DNA of 10,274 bases, taken from NCBI GenBank assembly GCA_023131935.1, contig JAGLYY010000438.1, positions 1-10,274 on the forward strand. The letters are read 5' to 3'. The notes under the pieces were generated by a model. It was given only the letters and a program-made list of their open reading frames with translations. It was not told the origin of the DNA and did no database searches. Below are positions 6,322 through 10,274 of the stretch, piece by piece. The DNA is from Spirochaetales bacterium (GTDB taxonomy: Bacteria; Spirochaetota; Spirochaetia; JAGLYY01). Position 1 is the stretch's first letter, and the number at the start of each line of letters is the position of its first letter. Position numbers and translations under genes: made by a program.

Positions 6322-6330
6322 TTATCCACA
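6322..6330 (+). promoter_or_regulatory. DnaA box (perfect, TTATCCACA)
   Basis: An exact consensus box in the dnaA-gyrB spacer, 80 bases upstream of the likely gyrB -35, paired with another box 2 bases away. Confidence 0.8.
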
Positions 6331-6332
6331 AC

Positions 6333-6341
6333 TTTTACACA
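6333..6341 (+). promoter_or_regulatory. DnaA box, one mismatch (TTTTACACA)
   Basis: TTTTACACA differs from TTATACACA at position 3. It has the same orientation as the perfect box at 6322-6330 and starts 2 bases after it, as in cooperative box pairs. Confidence 0.45.
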
Positions 6342-6409
6342 CTTTCCCCTCTGTTATAGAAATAGTTTATTACAAAGCAAGCCGTATTTCAATAGAAAAC
6401 CCCATCATC

Positions 6410-6438
6410 TTTACTTTTGTTACCATAAAAGATATACT
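6410..6438 (+). promoter_or_regulatory. Probable gyrB promoter
   Basis: TTTACT (6410-6415, 4 of 6), a 17-base spacer and TATACT (6433-6438, 5 of 6). The expected start is near 6445, giving a leader of about 27 bases to ATG 6472. A transcript starting here would exclude the in-frame ATG codons at 6277 and nearby, which supports the shorter gyrB. Confidence 0.55.
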
Positions 6439-6471
6439 TCATCCTACTCTCATCCAAACAGGTTAGGTATA

Positions 6472-8379
6472 ATGCAGGACAATTATTCCGCTCAGCACAT
6501 CCAGATATTAAAGGGATTGGAGGCTGTCCGAAAACGGCCAGGTATGTACATTGGGACTACGGGTCCGGACGGTCTGCATCACCTGGTATATGAAATCGTG
6601 GACAACAGCGTCGATGAAGCACTGGCCGGTTATTGCAGCGATATCAAGGTAACAATTGAAAGGGGAAATATCATATCCGTTTTAGATAACGGTCGTGGTA
6701 TTCCAGTTGATATACACCCTGTTGAAAATGTCAGCGCCCTCGAAATCGTTCACACGCATCTCCATGCTGGTGGAAAATTTGACAAGAAAAGTTATAAAGT
6801 TTCCGGTGGTCTTCATGGTGTTGGTGTTTCAGTAGTAAACGCTCTTTCAGAGTGGTGTGAAGTTACCATTCACCGGCAGGGATTAATCTGGCACCAGAGA
6901 TATCAACGGGGAGTTCCGGTTGAACCGGTAAAGGAAATCGGAGAGAGTACCATTACCGGAACCTTTACCCGGTTCCGGGCAGATTATGAAATTTTTGATA
7001 CCACCAATTACAGTTTTGACGTTCTTTCCAACAGGCTTCGGGAGCTTGCTTTCCTGAACAAAGGGATCAAGATAACCATCACTGATGATCGGCCTCAAAC
7101 ACCGAAGGTCCATGAGTTCCAGTTTGAAGGAGGAGTAAAATCCTTCGTATCTCATCTGAATAAGAACAAGACAACTGTTCATGATGAACCAATCTATTTT
7201 GAAGCCGGGAACGACAGTATCGAACTTGAAGTTGCCATGCAGTATAACGAAGGATATAACGAAAACATCTTTTCCTTCGTAAACAATATCAATACCCGGG
7301 AGGGGGGGACCCACCTTGTGGGTTTTAAAGCTGCCCTCACGAGGACCTTTAACGACTTCCTGAAAAAGTCAAAGCTCTCAAAGAAAATCGAAGAAAATTT
7401 AACGGGAGATGATGTACGGGAGGGGATTACCGCGGTTGTATCGTTAAAGATTCCCGAACCTCAGTTCGAGGGGCAGACGAAGGCAAAACTCGGTAACTCT
7501 GATGTGAAAGGGATTGTTGAATCCCTGGTGAATGGAAATTTGACTACCTACTTTGAAGAGTATCCCCGGGTTGTCAGTAAGATTCTTGAAAAGACCGTCA
7601 CAGCCGCGAAAGCCCGGGCGGCTGCTCGTAAAGCCAGAGACTTAACGAGACGCAAGAATTTTCTTGAAAGCAATGGGCTGCCCGGTAAGTTAGCAGATTG
7701 CAGCGAGAAGGACCCTACAAAGTGCGAAGTCTACATTGTGGAGGGTGATTCCGCAGGTGGAAGCGCGAAGCAGGGACGGGACCGGAAGTTTCAGGCAATT
7801 CTCCCCCTTTGGGGAAAGATGCTGAATGTGGAAAAAACCAGGATTGATAAAGTACTTACTAATGAAAAACTGCAGCCAATAATTGCTTCTCTCGGTACGG
7901 GTGCAGGGCCAAATTTTAATATCGAGAAACTCCGTTATCATAAGGTAATCATTATGGCGGATGCGGATGTTGATGGATCTCATATCAGAACACTCCTTCT
8001 CACTTTTTTCTTCAGGTATATGGCTGATTTAGTCGAACAGGGAAATGTTTATATCGCCATGCCTCCCCTGTACAAAGTGGCTTTAGGAAAAAAGGTACGA
8101 TACGCTTATGATGAGAAGGATAAAGACAAGATTATCGAAGAGTTTGACGCCCCGGAAGATAAGATATTAATACAGCGGTATAAGGGACTTGGTGAGATGA
8201 ATCCGGACCAGCTATGGAGCACAACGATGAATCCCGATACCCGGAGAATCATGCAGGTTCGTCTGGAAGACTCCGTTGAAGCAGATGAGATGTTTACTAC
8301 TCTTATGGGGGAACATGTAGAGCCAAGGCGGCGCTTCATCGAAGAGAATGCCCTTGCCGTATCAAATCTCGATGTTTAA
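6472..8379 (+). CDS. gyrB: DNA gyrase subunit B
   Basis: ATPase subunit of gyrase, which with GyrA introduces negative supercoils. It has 635 residues, the shorter form lacking the large C-terminal insertion of E. coli GyrB. The GHKL ATPase domain (1 to about 215) shows DNSVDEA (44-50), DNGRGIP (72-78) and GGLHGVG (112-118). Then come the transducer domain and the Toprim domain with EGDSAGG (424-430) and DADVDGSH (497-504). The C-terminus has RYKGLGEMNPDQLW. Arg135, matching E. coli Arg136 of the coumarin site, is kept. Trp447 stands where E. coli has Lys447 in the quinolone region. The start 6472 aligns with the normal GyrB N-terminus (MQDNYSAQHIQILKGLEAVR). The frame is open for 65 more codons, but they resemble no GyrB and cover DnaA boxes and the promoter. 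The Shine-Dalgarno is weak (AGG at 6460-6462). gyrA follows after 119 bases. Confidence 0.97.
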   Translation: MQDNYSAQHIQILKGLEAVRKRPGMYIGTTGPDGLHHLVYEIVDNSVDEALAGYCSDIKVTIERGNIISVLDNGRGIPVDIHPVENVSALEIVHTHLHAGGKFDKKSYKVSGGLHGVGVSVVNALSEWCEVTIHRQGLIWHQRYQRGVPVEPVKEIGESTITGTFTRFRADYEIFDTTNYSFDVLSNRLRELAFLNKGIKITITDDRPQTPKVHEFQFEGGVKSFVSHLNKNKTTVHDEPIYFEAGNDSIELEVAMQYNEGYNENIFSFVNNINTREGGTHLVGFKAALTRTFNDFLKKSKLSKKIEENLTGDDVREGITAVVSLKIPEPQFEGQTKAKLGNSDVKGIVESLVNGNLTTYFEEYPRVVSKILEKTVTAAKARAAARKARDLTRRKNFLESNGLPGKLADCSEKDPTKCEVYIVEGDSAGGSAKQGRDRKFQAILPLWGKMLNVEKTRIDKVLTNEKLQPIIASLGTGAGPNFNIEKLRYHKVIIMADADVDGSHIRTLLLTFFFRYMADLVEQGNVYIAMPPLYKVALGKKVRYAYDEKDKDKIIEEFDAPEDKILIQRYKGLGEMNPDQLWSTTMNPDTRRIMQVRLEDSVEADEMFTTLMGEHVEPRRRFIEENALAVSNLDV

Positions 8380-8498
8380 ATAAACCACAAGAGTTTTCAT
8401 GAGTCATCATAAGTCACCATGCAGAAAAAAAAGCACCGTAAGAGGTGATGAGCAATAAGCGTCCGGGATCGAAAGTGAACCGGTAAGGAGTTAATCAG
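8380..8498. other. gyrB-gyrA spacer
   Basis: A 119-base gap, rather long for two genes of one operon. I find no terminator with a T-run and no convincing promoter. It contains short near-repeats (GAGTCATCAT, AAGTCACCAT at about 8400-8419) and a weak CACC/GGTG pairing. gyrA is therefore probably co-transcribed with gyrB. Confidence 0.4.
8485..8490 (+). promoter_or_regulatory. Shine-Dalgarno sequence deciding the gyrA GTG start
   Basis: AAGGAG eight bases before GTG 8499. The nearby ATG at 8503 is out of frame, so GTG is the start. Confidence 0.85.
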
Positions 8499-10274
8499 GT
8501 GAATGATACAACGGGAATAGTTATTCCTGTAGCAATAGAGGATGAAATCCGAGAATCTTATCTGAATTACGCGATGTCAGTTATCGTTTCCCGAGCACTT
8601 CCTGATGTCCGCGATGGTCTAAAACCGGTGCACCGGCGGATTCTCTACGCCATGAATGAAATGGGGCTGAAATCGGACAGAGCCTTCAAAAAGTGTGGAC
8701 GTATTGTCGGTGATGTTCTTGGTAAATACCACCCCCATGGCGACCAATCCATCTATGATGCCCTTGTACGACTCGCTCAGGATTTTTCTCTCAGGTACCC
8801 GGTAGTAAAAGGACAGGGAAACTTCGGTTCTGTTGACGGTGATCCACCCGCGGCAATGCGCTACACCGAAGCAAAGATGCAGAAAATTGCCGAGAAGATG
8901 CTTCAGGATATCCGAAAAGAGACGGTTGATTTTGGTCCAAATTATGATGATTCGATGACTGAGCCTCTGGTTCTGCCTGCCGCGCTTCCCTATCTCCTGG
9001 TAAATGGTACCAGCGGTATTGCCGTCGGTATGGCAACAAATATACCTCCCCACCATCTTGGAGAGGTGTGTGATGCTATTGCGGCCCATATCGATAATCC
9101 TGAAATGACCTCCAACGACCTGATGGAGTTTGTAAAAGGACCCGATTTCCCAACCGGAGGTATCATCTTCGGCACAAAGGGGATCAAAGATGCCTGCCTG
9201 ACCGGCCGGGGAAAAATCACTGTACGGTCGCGATTTGTCCTTGAGAGTACGAAAACCGGAAGGGATGTCATAATTATAACTGAGCTTCCTTACACGGTAA
9301 ATAAAGCCAATCTGATTATAAGGATTGCGGACCTTGTCAGGGAAAAAAAGATAGAGGGTATTTCTGACCTCCGGGATGAGTCAGACCGTGATGGTATGAG
9401 GATTGTTATCGAGTTAAAAAAAGGTGCGATTCCTAAGATCATTCTGAACCATCTTTTTACCCATACCTCTCTACAGCAGAATTTCAATGTCAACGCCCTT
9501 GCCCTGGTGAATAGGAGACCTAAGCTCCTTACTCTGAAAGATACTATTTTTCACTTCATAAATCACCGGAAGGAGGTCGTTACCCGCCGGGCAAGATTTG
9601 ATCTTAAAAAAGCGGAGGAACGGGCCCATATTCTCGAAGGTTTGAAGATTGCCCTTGAGAATATCGACGAAGTGGTAAAAACCATCAAGGAGTCGAAAAA
9701 TGTTGATGCCGCCAGGAATAACCTGCGGGAAAAGTTTAATCTTTCTGAAAAACAGGCTCAGGCGATCCTTGATATGCGGCTCCAGAAACTCACCGGTCTG
9801 GAGACAAAGAAGATTATCGAAGAACTCGAAGAAGTTCTCAAGCTTATTGCCTGCCTGAAGGATCTTCTTTCAAGTGAGCAGAAGATCCTTGAGGTGGTGA
9901 AAACGGAGATTCTTGAAATTAAAAATACTTTCGGCGATGAAAGAAGGACCGAAATTGTCCCGGAAGAGGTCGAAGCAATTGATATTGAGGATCTTATCAA
10001 AAAAGAGGATATGGTTGTTCTTATTTCCAACAGGGGATTTATTAAGCGTGTTCCGGTAACATCCTACAGGAGTCAGGGACGGGGTGGAAAAGGTTCCTCT
10101 TCAGCAAAGCTGAAAAATGAAGACTTTCTCGAACACATTTTCATTGGATCCACCCATGATTACATTCTCTTTATTTCCAGTGAAGGAAAAGCCTACTGGA
10201 TTAAGGTCCATGAGATCCCTGAAGGGTCCCGTGCTTCCAGAGGGACCAACATCAAAGCTTTCCTCGCTATTAGC
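8499..10274 (+). CDS. gyrA: DNA gyrase subunit A (partial, N-terminal 592 residues)
   Basis: DNA-cleaving subunit of gyrase. The frame runs from GTG 8499 to the right window edge, giving 592 codons with no stop. It begins MNDTTGIVIPVAIEDEIRES, followed by the conserved YLNYAMSVIVSRALPDVRDG. The breakage-reunion domain has the catalytic tyrosine Tyr122 in AAMRYTE, and the quinolone region GKYHPHGDQSIYD (75-87) with Gln at position 83 and Asp at 87. A charged coiled-coil region covers about 350-480. The beta-pinwheel C-terminal domain has begun, shown by the GyrA box QGRGGKG at residues 526-532 (10074-10094). This box marks GyrA rather than ParC, with Gly in place of the usual second-position Arg or Lys. 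It is the second gene of gyrB-gyrA; the rest of the C-terminal domain is outside the window. Confidence 0.97.
   Translation, partial: MNDTTGIVIPVAIEDEIRESYLNYAMSVIVSRALPDVRDGLKPVHRRILYAMNEMGLKSDRAFKKCGRIVGDVLGKYHPHGDQSIYDALVRLAQDFSLRYPVVKGQGNFGSVDGDPPAAMRYTEAKMQKIAEKMLQDIRKETVDFGPNYDDSMTEPLVLPAALPYLLVNGTSGIAVGMATNIPPHHLGEVCDAIAAHIDNPEMTSNDLMEFVKGPDFPTGGIIFGTKGIKDACLTGRGKITVRSRFVLESTKTGRDVIIITELPYTVNKANLIIRIADLVREKKIEGISDLRDESDRDGMRIVIELKKGAIPKIILNHLFTHTSLQQNFNVNALALVNRRPKLLTLKDTIFHFINHRKEVVTRRARFDLKKAEERAHILEGLKIALENIDEVVKTIKESKNVDAARNNLREKFNLSEKQAQAILDMRLQKLTGLETKKIIEELEEVLKLIACLKDLLSSEQKILEVVKTEILEIKNTFGDERRTEIVPEEVEAIDIEDLIKKEDMVVLISNRGFIKRVPVTSYRSQGRGGKGSSSAKLKNEDFLEHIFIGSTHDYILFISSEGKAYWIKVHEIPEGSRASRGTNIKAFLAIS

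Larger units (their letters stand above)
6111..6471. other. dnaA-gyrB divergent spacer, second DnaA-box cluster of oriC
   Basis: A 361-base, AT-rich non-coding region between divergent dnaA and gyrB. It holds four DnaA boxes in the same orientation, in two close pairs (6144 and 6155; 6322 and 6333), a near-palindromic site GTTATCCAGATAAC (6154-6167), and a probable gyrB promoter (6410-6438). No trio array is visible here, so this half probably binds DnaA while unwinding happens at 4437-4541. The promoter of dnaA should also lie here but no good match was found. The stretch 6277-6471 is open in the gyrB frame but does not look coding. Confidence 0.7.

Noticed and set aside
6277..6471. 65-codon in-frame extension of gyrB from ATG 6277
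   Set aside because: It has no GyrB-like sequence, contains two DnaA boxes and a good promoter, and the normal GyrB N-terminus begins at 6472. The residue numbering also then matches E. coli closely.
8399..8458. 19-codon open frame in the gyrB-gyrA spacer (MSHHKSPC...)
   Set aside because: It is very short, has no good Shine-Dalgarno, and no evidence of coding beyond an open frame.

Overview
This window is the chromosomal replication-origin neighbourhood of a diderm bacterium, most probably a free-living spirochaete of the Spirochaeta/Sediminispirochaeta kind. The reasons are the order dnaA-dnaN-recF-dciA (DUF721), which as I recall is shared with Treponema, the co-directional rpmH-rnpA-yidC block without yidD, a YidC with the large periplasmic domain of diderm bacteria, and the overall protein character. 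The phylum is an inference; the gene identities are secure. I see no mobile element, CRISPR array, phage gene, tRNA or rRNA. All genes belong to housekeeping families, so the unusual content is in the non-coding origin DNA and in a few residues of gyrase.

Left part (1-4436, all minus strand, listed in the order transcribed): dnaN (sliding clamp), recF 6 bases further on, dciA overlapping recF by 4 bases, then a strong sigma-70-type promoter (1745-1774) that serves rpmH (ribosomal protein L34), rnpA (RNase P protein, overlapping rpmH by 20 bases) and yidC (membrane insertase, cut off by the left edge). rpmH and the partial yidC have to be read directly from the sequence. rpmH is short, and yidC has no stop inside the window.

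Centre (4437-6471): dnaA (minus strand) is flanked on both sides by DnaA-box-rich intergenic DNA. The dnaA-dnaN spacer (4437-4688) has an AT-rich stretch, six tandem TAG/TAA triplets and a perfect DnaA box in the arrangement of the basal unwinding system known from Bacillus subtilis oriC. It also holds three more boxes and a perfect 8-bp inverted repeat. The dnaA-gyrB spacer (6111-6471) has four more boxes and a probable gyrB promoter. Together they look like a bipartite oriC with dnaA between the two halves.

Right part (6472-10274, plus strand): gyrB, then gyrA, which starts at GTG 8499 behind a strong Shine-Dalgarno sequence and is cut off by the right edge. Both carry non-standard residues at quinolone-contact positions (GyrA Gln83, GyrB Trp447, both matching E. 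coli numbering).

Together the genes cover initiation (DnaA, oriC), helicase loading or control (DciA), processivity (DnaN), gap repair (RecF) and supercoil control (GyrAB), plus a ribosome/RNase P/membrane-insertion cluster. The gene strand switches in the dnaA-gyrB spacer, so nearly all genes are co-directional with forks leaving this region.
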